A stretch of 19,996 nt of DNA from CAZNFR01 sp964572225 (GTDB taxonomy: Bacteria; Bacteroidota; Bacteroidia; Bacteroidales; GCA-2748055). Positions 7,267 to 13,579 of this stretch are shown piece by piece (the stretch's first letter is position 1; each line of letters starts with the position of its first letter). A program made the translations under genes and the position numbers. The stretch spans positions 1 through 19,996 of the forward strand of contig CAZNFR010000066.1 in the NCBI GenBank assembly GCA_964572225.1, read 5' to 3'. A model generated the notes under the pieces. That model saw only the letters and a list, made by a program, of their open reading frames with translations. It searched no databases and had not been told where the DNA came from.

Positions 7267-8441
7267 TCAGGAAACTTTTGTGGAAGAAAGTGAGCCGCAT
7301 ACAACTGGCCGGGGCAATTCTGGGGACACTGGCCGGACTTGTTTTGCTGTTGGCATCCCTTCAGTTTTACCTGGATATGCAGCAGATCTTTAGTGAGAAC
7401 CGTGACCTGCTGGATCCCGAATACATTGTCATCAATAAAAAAGTGTCCATGCTGGAAACCTTTAATCTGAGGCAGGCGGTTTTCAGTGAAAAGGAAATTG
7501 AAGAGATCCGCTCACAACCCTGGGCCGACAGGGTGGAGGGATTCATAAGCAATGATTTTGCGGTGAGTGCTTATACCGAAAGCGATCGTTTCCCGGATTT
7601 TTATACCGACCTGTTTTTTGAATCCATACCTGATGATTTTCTGGATGTGAAAGATGAAGACTGGCAGTGGAGAGAAGGTAGCCGGACCCTTCCGGTCATT
7701 CTTCCTCAGGATTACCTGAATCTCTATAACTTCGGCTTCGCCCCGAGTCAGGGTCTCCCCCAGATTTCGCCCGGCACGGTAAACCTCGTGAATTTTACCA
7801 TCAATGTGCGGGGTAAAGGTTCATCCGCTGAATTCAACGGAAGGATTATCGGATTTTCCAACCGGGTCAACTCCATTCTGGTGCCTTATCGCTTCCTTAC
7901 CTGGGCTAACCGGGAATTCGGCTACCGTGAAGAAGCCAAAATCTCCCGGGTGGTAATTGTGACGCCCGATCCGACTGATCCTGCCATTGTGCGCTTCCTG
8001 AATGAAAACGGCTACGAAACCATACTGGAGAAACTGAAATCCAGCAGGATAAATATCATCCTTAAGTTTATCCTTAGTTTTCTTGGCGGACTCGGGATCG
8101 TGATTATCTCCCTTGCCTTTCTGGTTTTTATTGTCAGTTTTCAACTGCTGATCTCGCGATCGGAAGAGAAAATCAGAAAACTGAAGAATATCGGGTATGG
8201 CAGTTACGAGGTAGCCCGGCCCTATATTCTGAGTCTGGGGGTGATCATGTTCTTTATTGTTACAGCAGGTACCCTGCTGGTATTTTTACTAAAAAACAGT
8301 TTTAGCGAACTTGCGGAGGAATGGGCCATGGACCTTCCGGAGGAACTGAATTCGATGGTATGGATGTTATCCCTGGGGATATCATTATTATTGTTCCTGG
8401 TGAACTCGGTCTCAATATGGATTCAGACCCGGAAAATCTAA
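7263..8441 (+). CDS. FtsX/MacB-like ABC permease
   Basis: A 392-residue inner-membrane protein. One N-terminal helix (about 14-36) is followed by a large periplasmic domain (about 37-264, MacB-periplasmic-core-like, with conserved style NFTINVRGKGSSAEFNGRII) and three C-terminal helices (about 265-297, 322-344, 365-388). This is the four-helix layout of LolC/E, MacB and FtsX. The cytoplasmic stretch SRSEEKIRKLKNIGYGSYEV (298-317) matches the coupling helix that touches the ATPase. Its ATG overlaps the ATPase stop by 4 bases (ATGA), so translation is coupled. Such complexes usually act mechanically on periplasmic partners rather than moving substrate through a channel. The lipoprotein at the head of the operon is the obvious candidate partner or cargo. 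That link is inference. Confidence 0.85.
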   Translation: MIRKLLWKKVSRIQLAGAILGTLAGLVLLLASLQFYLDMQQIFSENRDLLDPEYIVINKKVSMLETFNLRQAVFSEKEIEEIRSQPWADRVEGFISNDFAVSAYTESDRFPDFYTDLFFESIPDDFLDVKDEDWQWREGSRTLPVILPQDYLNLYNFGFAPSQGLPQISPGTVNLVNFTINVRGKGSSAEFNGRIIGFSNRVNSILVPYRFLTWANREFGYREEAKISRVVIVTPDPTDPAIVRFLNENGYETILEKLKSSRINIILKFILSFLGGLGIVIISLAFLVFIVSFQLLISRSEEKIRKLKNIGYGSYEVARPYILSLGVIMFFIVTAGTLLVFLLKNSFSELAEEWAMDLPEELNSMVWMLSLGISLLLFLVNSVSIWIQTRKI

Positions 8442-8508
8442 AAAACTTTTACCTGTTCACTTTCCTATAAAATATCACGGAAAAATTTTATTAGTAATGA
8501 AAAATTTC

Positions 8509-8516
8509 TATTTTTG
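8509..8516 (+). promoter_or_regulatory. -7 box of the rpsT promoter
   Basis: TATTTTTG matches the Bacteroidota -7 consensus TAnnTTTG. It sits 54 bases before the rpsT ATG, in an AT-rich gap after the ABC permease stop, and would give a leader of about 50 bases. A convincing -33 element is not visible. Confidence 0.55.
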
Positions 8517-8570
8517 CATCCCGTTTTCAACGAAAAAAAGAGTTTACGAAATAATTTAAGACCAGTAGGT

Positions 8571-8825
8571 ATGGCAAATCATAAGTCATCAAAAAAGAGA
8601 ATACGGCAAATCCTTACCCGCAGATTAAGGAACCGTTACCAGGCAAGAACCATGAGGAATGCAGTTAAAAAACTGAGAGACACTCAGGAGAAAGCTGCTG
8701 CGGAAGAAATGTTTCCAAAAGTGGCCTCCATGCTGGACAAGCTGGCAAAGAACAATATCATTCATAAAAATAAGGCGTCTAACCTTAAATCAAGTCTGGC
8801 TAAGCACGTAGCAGATTTGTCATAA
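8571..8825 (+). CDS. rpsT: 30S ribosomal protein S20
   Basis: An 84-residue, strongly basic primary 16S rRNA-binding protein of the small ribosomal subunit. It begins MANHKSSKKRIRQ, the classic S20 opening, and continues RNRYQARTMRNAVKKLRD, ending KNNIIHKNKASNLKSSLAKH. The reading frame is open upstream to a TTG at 8514, but the extra 19 residues overlap the promoter and are not part of S20. It appears to be a single-gene transcript: a TATTTTTG box lies upstream and a good terminator 20 bases after the stop. In other bacteria S20 controls its own translation through its leader. Nothing here proves that. Confidence 0.97.
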   Translation: MANHKSSKKRIRQILTRRLRNRYQARTMRNAVKKLRDTQEKAAAEEMFPKVASMLDKLAKNNIIHKNKASNLKSSLAKHVADLS

Positions 8826-8844
8826 CATTTTTTCTCATATACAG

Positions 8845-8878
8845 AAAAGGCATTCGGAAATCCGGGTGCCTTTTTTTT
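8845..8878 (+). terminator. rho-independent terminator of rpsT
   Basis: GGCATTCGG at 8849-8857 pairs with CCGGGTGCC at 8862-8870 (nine pairs, two of them G-T, AAAT loop). A-run bases before it can pair with the eight-T run after it. This is a textbook intrinsic terminator, 20 bases after the S20 stop. Confidence 0.9.
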
Positions 8879-8950
8879 ATAGTACTCCTTTGTTGAAAAA
8901 CTTTTCTTTCAGGGAACCGAGATTTGCCGGTTTTCTCCATTAAAAGGTAA

Positions 8951-9019
8951 ATGTATTATATTCCGGAAGATGGTCAGGAGGTGAACGCCGTATCCTATCC
9001 CTGGGACGATTATTTCTGA
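8951..9019 (+). CDS. possible 22-residue small ORF upstream of radC
   Basis: ATG at 8951 opens MYYIPEDGQEVNAVSYPWDD followed by YF and a TGA stop. A stop codon (TAA) directly precedes the ATG, and a purine-rich AAAAGG lies just upstream. The peptide is acidic and aromatic, with no signal peptide or helix pattern. It ends 29 bases before the radC ATG, in a different frame, so it could be a leader peptide or chance. At this length, chance is likely without conservation data. Confidence 0.25.
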   Translation: MYYIPEDGQEVNAVSYPWDDYF

Positions 9020-9048
9020 AAATATTCCGGAGCCTAAAATTGAACAGG

Positions 9049-9744
9049 ATGGAATATAGGAATTTAAGTATTAAAAACTGGGCTGTGGAAGACAGACCCA
9101 GGGAAAAGCTGATGCAAAAAGGAGTGGAGAGCCTGAGTGATGCGGAACTTCTGGCCATTCTCCTGGTGTCGGGAACCAAAACCCGCACTGCCCTTGACCT
9201 GGGGAAAGAGCTTTTACACAGGGCCAATAATTCCCTATCGGAGCTGGGAAAGCTTCACATGGAAGATTTGGTAAAGATCAGGGGAATAGGAAAGTCCCGG
9301 GCAATTACCATACTGGCAGCACTCGAGCTGGGTCGACGAAGAAAATTTTCAGCTCCGTCAAAAAAACAACAGGTTACTTCCAGCCGGGTGGTATTTGAAA
9401 TTTTTCAACCCCTGCTCGGGGATCTTGCCCATGAAGAGTTTTGGGTGCTTATACTCAACCGGTCCAACCGGGTAATAGACAAAATCTGCATAAGCAAGGG
9501 GGGTATTTCAGGAACGGTGATCGATACAAGGGTGATACTAAACAAGGCGCTATCAAGGCTGGGCTCTGCAATGATCATTTGCCATAATCATCCTTCCGGA
9601 AATACGGATCCCAGTGAGGCCGACCGGTCGATAACCCGTAAAATCAAAAATGCTGCTGCAACGATGGATATCTCCCTCCTTGACCATGTCATCATCGCCG
9701 ATGACCGGTATTACAGTTTCGCAGATAACGGGGATATGCAGTAG
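9049..9744 (+). CDS. radC: RadC family JAB/MPN-domain protein
   Basis: A 231-residue RadC protein, of the family's usual length. The N-terminal part (about 10-100) is a helix-hairpin-helix domain with GIGKSRA at about 79-85. The C-terminal part is a JAMM metalloprotease-like domain with E129/E130, then H179-x-H181-P-S-G and D192 (HNHPSGNTDPSEAD), so the full metal-binding set is present. The frame opens at a TTG (9040), but the ATG at 9049 gives the standard opening MEYRNLSIKNWAVEDRPREK. RadC was once linked to DNA repair, but its real activity is unsettled. It follows rpsT and its terminator, so it needs its own promoter, which I did not find. Confidence 0.95.
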   Translation: MEYRNLSIKNWAVEDRPREKLMQKGVESLSDAELLAILLVSGTKTRTALDLGKELLHRANNSLSELGKLHMEDLVKIRGIGKSRAITILAALELGRRRKFSAPSKKQQVTSSRVVFEIFQPLLGDLAHEEFWVLILNRSNRVIDKICISKGGISGTVIDTRVILNKALSRLGSAMIICHNHPSGNTDPSEADRSITRKIKNAAATMDISLLDHVIIADDRYYSFADNGDMQ

Positions 9745-9760
9745 ATCCTTCAGAAGCAAG

Positions 9761-9796
9761 TTTTGCTCACGGAAGATAAAATTGGTATAAAGTTTG
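9761..9796 (+). promoter_or_regulatory. weak candidate promoter for the secreted protein gene at 9835
   Basis: TTTTG at 9761-9765 and TATAAAGTTTG at 9786-9796 resemble the -33 TTTG and -7 TAnnTTTG elements of Bacteroidota, with a 20-base spacer. The -7 element has one extra base, so the match is imperfect. Confidence 0.25.
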
Positions 9797-9834
9797 ATTT
9801 TCAGAGGCTATTCTCACCCCTTAAATCAAACGCC

Positions 9835-10530
9835 ATGAACAAACTATATCCTTTCCTGCAGGAAATCCGCGAACAAAAAGTCATCGCTGTCCTCCTTGCC
9901 TTGCTGATGCTGCAAATTGCAGGGTATTCCCAGGCTCAGAACTCGGTCTTCACCACCGGCATTGTGAACCCGGAGAAACTTCCGAAACTGGATTATCTTA
10001 TTTCGGAAGAGAACCTTGCCGAGGCCTTTAGCGACCGCCACGAGTTTATAACCGAAGAGTATTCCGAAGATAATCTGGAATCGGGATCCTATTCCACCTT
10101 TATATTCCGGGACCGCAAGATCAATGATGCCCGTAATCTTTTTATCCGTTACCTGGAAAATGACCTCTTATTGAATCAAGGTAAATCACACGGGAGCATT
10201 GAAATTGAATTAGTGTACTACAACCATAAGTTTAATTTCACACCGGGAAGTGTTTTGAATGTGCTTACCCTGGGCGTGGGATATGTTCTGGGCATCCCTT
10301 CCGCACGGAAACAAACGGAAGTGGAAATCGAGATCAGCATACGGGACCGGAACCAGGAAATCGTAGGGACATGGTTTGGAAAGGGAAAGAATAATGTATA
10401 CGAAGGACTCTACTATCGAAAGCTGAACGAACGTGAATCCAGTCTTCTTGCCATGAAAGAGGCCCTTGAATCAGTCAATGCCCAAATAATGTCAGAAAGG
10501 GAAAGGATAGAACAGGCACTTATGAAATAA
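9835..10530 (+). CDS. secreted protein of unknown function
   Basis: A 231-residue protein I do not recognise. The N-terminus has a charged stretch, a hydrophobic core (about 15-30, VIAVLLALLMLQIAG) and a likely signal peptidase I site YSQA before Q35. The frame is open from a TTG at 9763, but the ATG at 9835 places the signal peptide correctly. The mature part contains FIFRDRKINDARNLFIRYLE (about 88-107), a short hydrophobic stretch GSVLNVLTLGVGYVLGIP (about 136-153) and a C-terminal amphipathic helix (about 203-231, SSLLAMKEALESVNAQIMSE). That layout suggests a periplasmic or outer-membrane-associated protein. It lies 90 bases after radC and 29 bases before a membrane protein gene, with which it may be co-transcribed. 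No function can be assigned. Confidence 0.7.
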   Translation: MNKLYPFLQEIREQKVIAVLLALLMLQIAGYSQAQNSVFTTGIVNPEKLPKLDYLISEENLAEAFSDRHEFITEEYSEDNLESGSYSTFIFRDRKINDARNLFIRYLENDLLLNQGKSHGSIEIELVYYNHKFNFTPGSVLNVLTLGVGYVLGIPSARKQTEVEIEISIRDRNQEIVGTWFGKGKNNVYEGLYYRKLNERESSLLAMKEALESVNAQIMSERERIEQALMK

Positions 10531-10559
10531 ATTACTATATTGTTTCTGAATCACATGCT

Positions 10560-11039
10560 ATGCCCTTAATCAAAGAACTATCGGTAATACTGTTCAGCAG
10601 TTTCAAATTTGCCATGACTTTTCCCCTGGCAATTCTGGAGTACAAATTCAGCATTCTTCGTACTCTGCTGTGGACCAATATCGGCGGACTCCTGGGGATT
10701 ATACTTTTTACCCTACTCTCCGAAGAAATTCTGGTTCTTTGGCGGAAATATACTTCCCGCATCCGGATCCGCAGAAGCCGTGAAAAAATTAAGGAGAAAA
10801 AGCTTTTCACCGCGAGGAACCGACGCATTGCCCGAATAAAATCCAGATACGGACTGGCAGGAATAGCCCTGGCCACCCCATTTCTGCTGTCCATTCCGGT
10901 GGGTGCATTTATCTGTGTAAGGTATTTCGAAAAGAAAAAGGGGAAGATCGTATATCTGGCCGGGGCAAACCTGATCTGGTCGGTAATCTACGCGCTTTTT
11001 TACAGTTACCTGAATCAGGCATATTTACGGTTCTTTTAG
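10560..11039 (+). CDS. small conserved membrane protein, function unknown
   Basis: A 159-residue inner-membrane protein. Hydrophobic segments lie at about 10-27, 34-57, 98-122 and 131-152, with a long, highly basic cytoplasmic loop between (about 62-96, including RKYTSRIRIRRSREKIKEKK). The pattern SRYGLAGIALATPFLLSIPV (94-113) resembles conserved small membrane proteins of Bacteroidota, loosely like the 'small multidrug export' group, but I would not assign transport. It ends tail to tail with folK, and the two stop codons overlap (TAG at 11037-11039, folK TAA at 11036-11038). It probably shares a transcript with the secreted protein gene upstream. Confidence 0.75.
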   Translation: MPLIKELSVILFSSFKFAMTFPLAILEYKFSILRTLLWTNIGGLLGIILFTLLSEEILVLWRKYTSRIRIRRSREKIKEKKLFTARNRRIARIKSRYGLAGIALATPFLLSIPVGAFICVRYFEKKKGKIVYLAGANLIWSVIYALFYSYLNQAYLRFF

Positions 11040-11536
11040 GAAATCCTTTCTACCTCTGATTTATCCGGACATCCTTTCAGCAATTCTACGGCGGTTTTTT
11101 GCAAAACCGGATGAAAAAAATCCGGCCGGATCTCAACCAGGGGAAGAAGAGTAAATCGTCTCAGATGTAACCGGGGATGTGGAATCATAAGGGTATCTGT
11201 TTGTATGATCCTGTCGTCGAAAAATAATAGGTCCATATCCAGGACCCTGTCTTCATAGCCTTCTTTTGACCGGAACCTTCCGGCATGTTTCTCAATATCG
11301 AGCAGAAAAGCAAGAAGTCTTGCAGGTTGAAGTGAAGTAAAAAACTGCACAACCTGATTATAAAAGGGATTCTGGGAAGTATATCCCCATGGCTCCGAGC
11401 GGTAAACCGCAGAAATCTCACACAGCTTTCCGGGCAGCTCCTGCAGACTCTCCCTGGCAAAGACGAGATTATCCAGCGGCTTCCCCAGATTACTGCCCGT
11501 GAGAATGATCGCTTCGTATTCCGGTTTTTTCTTCAA
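11036..11536 (-). CDS. folK: 6-hydroxymethyl-7,8-dihydropterin pyrophosphokinase (HPPK)
   Basis: This enzyme transfers pyrophosphate from ATP to 6-hydroxymethyl-7,8-dihydropterin, the step before dihydropteroate synthase in folate synthesis. The 166 residues include the family opening ILTGSNLGKP (11-20), the pterin-side YRSEPWGYTSQNPFYN (45-60), and the magnesium site R97-V-L-D100-M-D102 followed by LLFFDD. The IPHPRLHLRRFTLLPL segment (118-133) completes the HPPK signature. The start is unusual: the reading frame begins at TTG (11536), with no in-frame ATG before the family core. A nearby ATG at 11543 is in a different frame. It is divergent from sppA and convergent with the membrane gene, with overlapping stops. 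Confidence 0.93.
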   Translation of the reverse strand: MKKKPEYEAIILTGSNLGKPLDNLVFARESLQELPGKLCEISAVYRSEPWGYTSQNPFYNQVVQFFTSLQPARLLAFLLDIEKHAGRFRSKEGYEDRVLDMDLLFFDDRIIQTDTLMIPHPRLHLRRFTLLPLVEIRPDFFHPVLQKTAVELLKGCPDKSEVERIS

Positions 11537-11562
11537 AACGCATTTTTAATAAGGAATTCTCC

Positions 11563-11613
11563 GGCAAAAATTATGTTAAATTTTTGAAAAAATATGAGTC
11601 AGGCAAAAATTAT
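11563..11613. repeat. two direct copies of a 12-base repeat between folK and sppA
   Basis: GGCAAAAATTAT occurs at 11563-11574 and again at 11602-11613, start to start 39 bases apart, in the AT-rich divergent gap. On the minus strand each copy reads ATAATTTTTGCC, close to the Bacteroidota -7 box. They may therefore be tandem promoters for folK or a repeated operator. Confidence 0.6.
11565..11573 (-). promoter_or_regulatory. candidate -7 box of folK
   Basis: The minus strand reads TAATTTTTG, one base longer than TAnnTTTG. It lies 29 bases before the folK TTG start, which suits a short leader. The second repeat copy at 11602-11613 gives the same sequence further upstream. Confidence 0.35.
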
Positions 11614-11708
11614 TTCCCTTTTTAATAATATTCAATTACTTTTAATTGAAGAAATTCGGAATTATTCGCTTACATATCCTAATAACCAAAACTATAAAAT
11701 CAACTACC

Positions 11709-13472
11709 ATGAAAGGATTTTTTAAATTCACGTTTGCATCCATCCTTGGAGTCCTTATCGGACTGTTTATATTCATACTCATCCTTTTTGGAATCATTAA
11801 CTCAGCCTCCCGGCAAAAACCGGTACAGATCTCATCCAACACAGTTCTCTTTCTGGAACTGGATCAACCCATCATTGACCGTAAACCCGAAAATCCTTTT
11901 GAATACTTTAACCCCGTAACCCTGGAGGCCGAATCCAGATTGGGACTGGATATGATTTTGAAAAATCTCAAAAAAGCTGCTGGTGATGCCAACATCAGCG
12001 GAATTGTGATGGATCTTACTTTTGTTCCGGCGGGTATGGCAACGCTCAACGAAATCCGGAACGGACTGGAAGAATTTAAAGAAAGTGGGAAGTTTATCTA
12101 TTGTTTTGCAGAAAATTACACTGCCGGCTCCTATTTCCTGGCCTCAGTGGCCGACAAGGTCTACCTTCACCCACAGGGAATCATTCCATTGGTCGGACTC
12201 AGTGCCGATGTACTGTTTATCAAAGGTCTGCTCGATAAGATCGGGGTTGAATCCCAGGTTATCAGGCAGGGCGAATTCAAAGGGGCCATCGAACCTCTGA
12301 TCTATAAGGAACTGAGTGATGAAAATCGAATGCAGATCCAGGATTATCTAAATTCCCTGTGGGGGCATATGCTGGAAAAGATTACCGGGGTAAGAGGAAT
12401 TTCGGAAGAAGATCTGAATAATGCCATCGACAATCTGCAAATTTTCGATGCAGAATCGGCCCTCGAGTACAAGCTGGTTGATGATCTGATCTATTATGAT
12501 GAATACATTGATATTATAAAAGAACTCACCGGTACTGCCAAAAGCAGGGACATTAATTCGGTTCGCCTGAAAAAATACAATCAGGTTCCCGAACTGAAAG
12601 AACAAAAGGGACTGGTGCGCGACAAGATCGCAGTGGTTTATGCAACCGGGACCATCAACATGGGCGAAGCTACCGAAGGGCAGATAGGCGGGGATGCATT
12701 TGCCCGGGCAATCCGGGAAGCCCGGAGGGACAGTACCATAAAGGCAATTGTCTTAAGAGTGAATTCCGGAGGAGGTGGCGGACTCCCTTCCGATATGATA
12801 TGGAGAGAAGTAAAACTGGCAGCGGAAGAGAAGCCGGTGATCGCGTCCATGGGCGACGTTGCCGCTTCAGGCGGGTATTATATTACGGCTCATGCAAGCA
12901 AGATTCTGGCAAATCCCAATACCCTAACCGGTTCCATTGGCGTTTTTGGTGTTTATCCCAACATGAAAGAACTATTCAATGATAAGCTGGGTATCACCGT
13001 AGACGTAGTAAAAACCAACGACCATTCAGACTTTGGCAATCCTCTCCGTCCTCTGGATGCTGCCGAAATGCGAATGCTTCAGAATCAGATCGAAGATTTC
13101 TACCAGACCTTCATCGAGATCGTGGCCGATGGCCGGGGAATGAGCGTTGAAGAGGTGGATAAGATTGCCAGAGGACATGTATACAGCGGGGAGGATGCTC
13201 TGAACATCGGACTTATTGATGAATTTGGCGGACTGAGCGATGCTCTTCGTATCGCGGCTGAAGATGCCGGACTGGAAACCTACCGGATTGTCAAGTACCC
13301 AAAGGTGGAGGATCCTTTCACCAAAATCCTTTCCGAACTTACAGAAAATGCCAGCACCCGCCAGCTTAAGAAACAACTGGGTGCGGATTATTACTACCTT
13401 GAGAGTCTGAAGGGACTCAAAGACATGAAAGGCATTCAGGCCCGTGTACCCTTTGAACTGAGACTAGAGTAG
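11709..13472 (+). CDS. sppA: signal peptide peptidase SppA, long (tandem) form
   Basis: A 587-residue, membrane-anchored serine protease that degrades cleaved signal peptides. The frame is open from 11646, but the ATG at 11709 puts the transmembrane anchor (about 7-31, ILGVLIGLFIFILILFGII) at the N-terminus, as expected. It is the double-domain form. The N-terminal half supplies the catalytic lysine K191 in GEFKGAIEPL (like E. coli K209). The C-terminal half supplies the nucleophile S387 in MGDVAASGGYYI (like E. coli S409). The oxyanion region reads RVNSGGGGGLPSD (350-362) where most relatives have RVNSPGGS. The gene is divergent from folK and closed by a strong terminator. It lies upstream of lpxK in an order that I recognise from other Bacteroidota. 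Confidence 0.95.
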   Translation: MKGFFKFTFASILGVLIGLFIFILILFGIINSASRQKPVQISSNTVLFLELDQPIIDRKPENPFEYFNPVTLEAESRLGLDMILKNLKKAAGDANISGIVMDLTFVPAGMATLNEIRNGLEEFKESGKFIYCFAENYTAGSYFLASVADKVYLHPQGIIPLVGLSADVLFIKGLLDKIGVESQVIRQGEFKGAIEPLIYKELSDENRMQIQDYLNSLWGHMLEKITGVRGISEEDLNNAIDNLQIFDAESALEYKLVDDLIYYDEYIDIIKELTGTAKSRDINSVRLKKYNQVPELKEQKGLVRDKIAVVYATGTINMGEATEGQIGGDAFARAIREARRDSTIKAIVLRVNSGGGGGLPSDMIWREVKLAAEEKPVIASMGDVAASGGYYITAHASKILANPNTLTGSIGVFGVYPNMKELFNDKLGITVDVVKTNDHSDFGNPLRPLDAAEMRMLQNQIEDFYQTFIEIVADGRGMSVEEVDKIARGHVYSGEDALNIGLIDEFGGLSDALRIAAEDAGLETYRIVKYPKVEDPFTKILSELTENASTRQLKKQLGADYYYLESLKGLKDMKGIQARVPFELRLE

Positions 13473-13496
13473 GATCCCTTACTTCAATTATTTTAC

Positions 13497-13523
13497 GGGG
13501 CACCCCAGGGGTGCCCCTTTTTT
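13497..13523 (+). terminator. strong rho-independent terminator of sppA
   Basis: GGGGCACCC at 13497-13505 pairs perfectly with GGGTGCCCC at 13509-13517, followed by six T residues. It lies 24 bases after the sppA stop and isolates lpxK and its followers from sppA. Confidence 0.95.
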
Positions 13524-13549
13524 ATTTCAAGGCCTCAGGCTAAAATTAT

Positions 13550-13557
13550 TATCTTTG
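13550..13557 (+). promoter_or_regulatory. -7 box of the lpxK-punA-MFS operon
   Basis: TATCTTTG, followed by CAA, is an exact TAnnTTTG match located between the sppA terminator and the lpxK start, 22 bases before the GTG. A -33 element is not clear. Position between a terminator and a tight gene cluster supports the call. Confidence 0.65.
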
Positions 13558-13579
13558 CAATCCTGATTAAGTAATCCCT

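Noticed and set aside
8514..8570. Upstream TTG start for rpsT
   Set aside because: The extra 19 residues are not S20-like and overlap the predicted promoter. MANHKSSKKR is the standard S20 opening.
9763..9834. Upstream TTG start for the secreted protein gene
   Set aside because: It would put 24 polar residues before the signal peptide. The ATG at 9835 fits better.
11646..11708. Upstream start for sppA
   Set aside because: It would add 21 residues ahead of a normal N-terminal membrane anchor. The ATG at 11709 starts right before the anchor.
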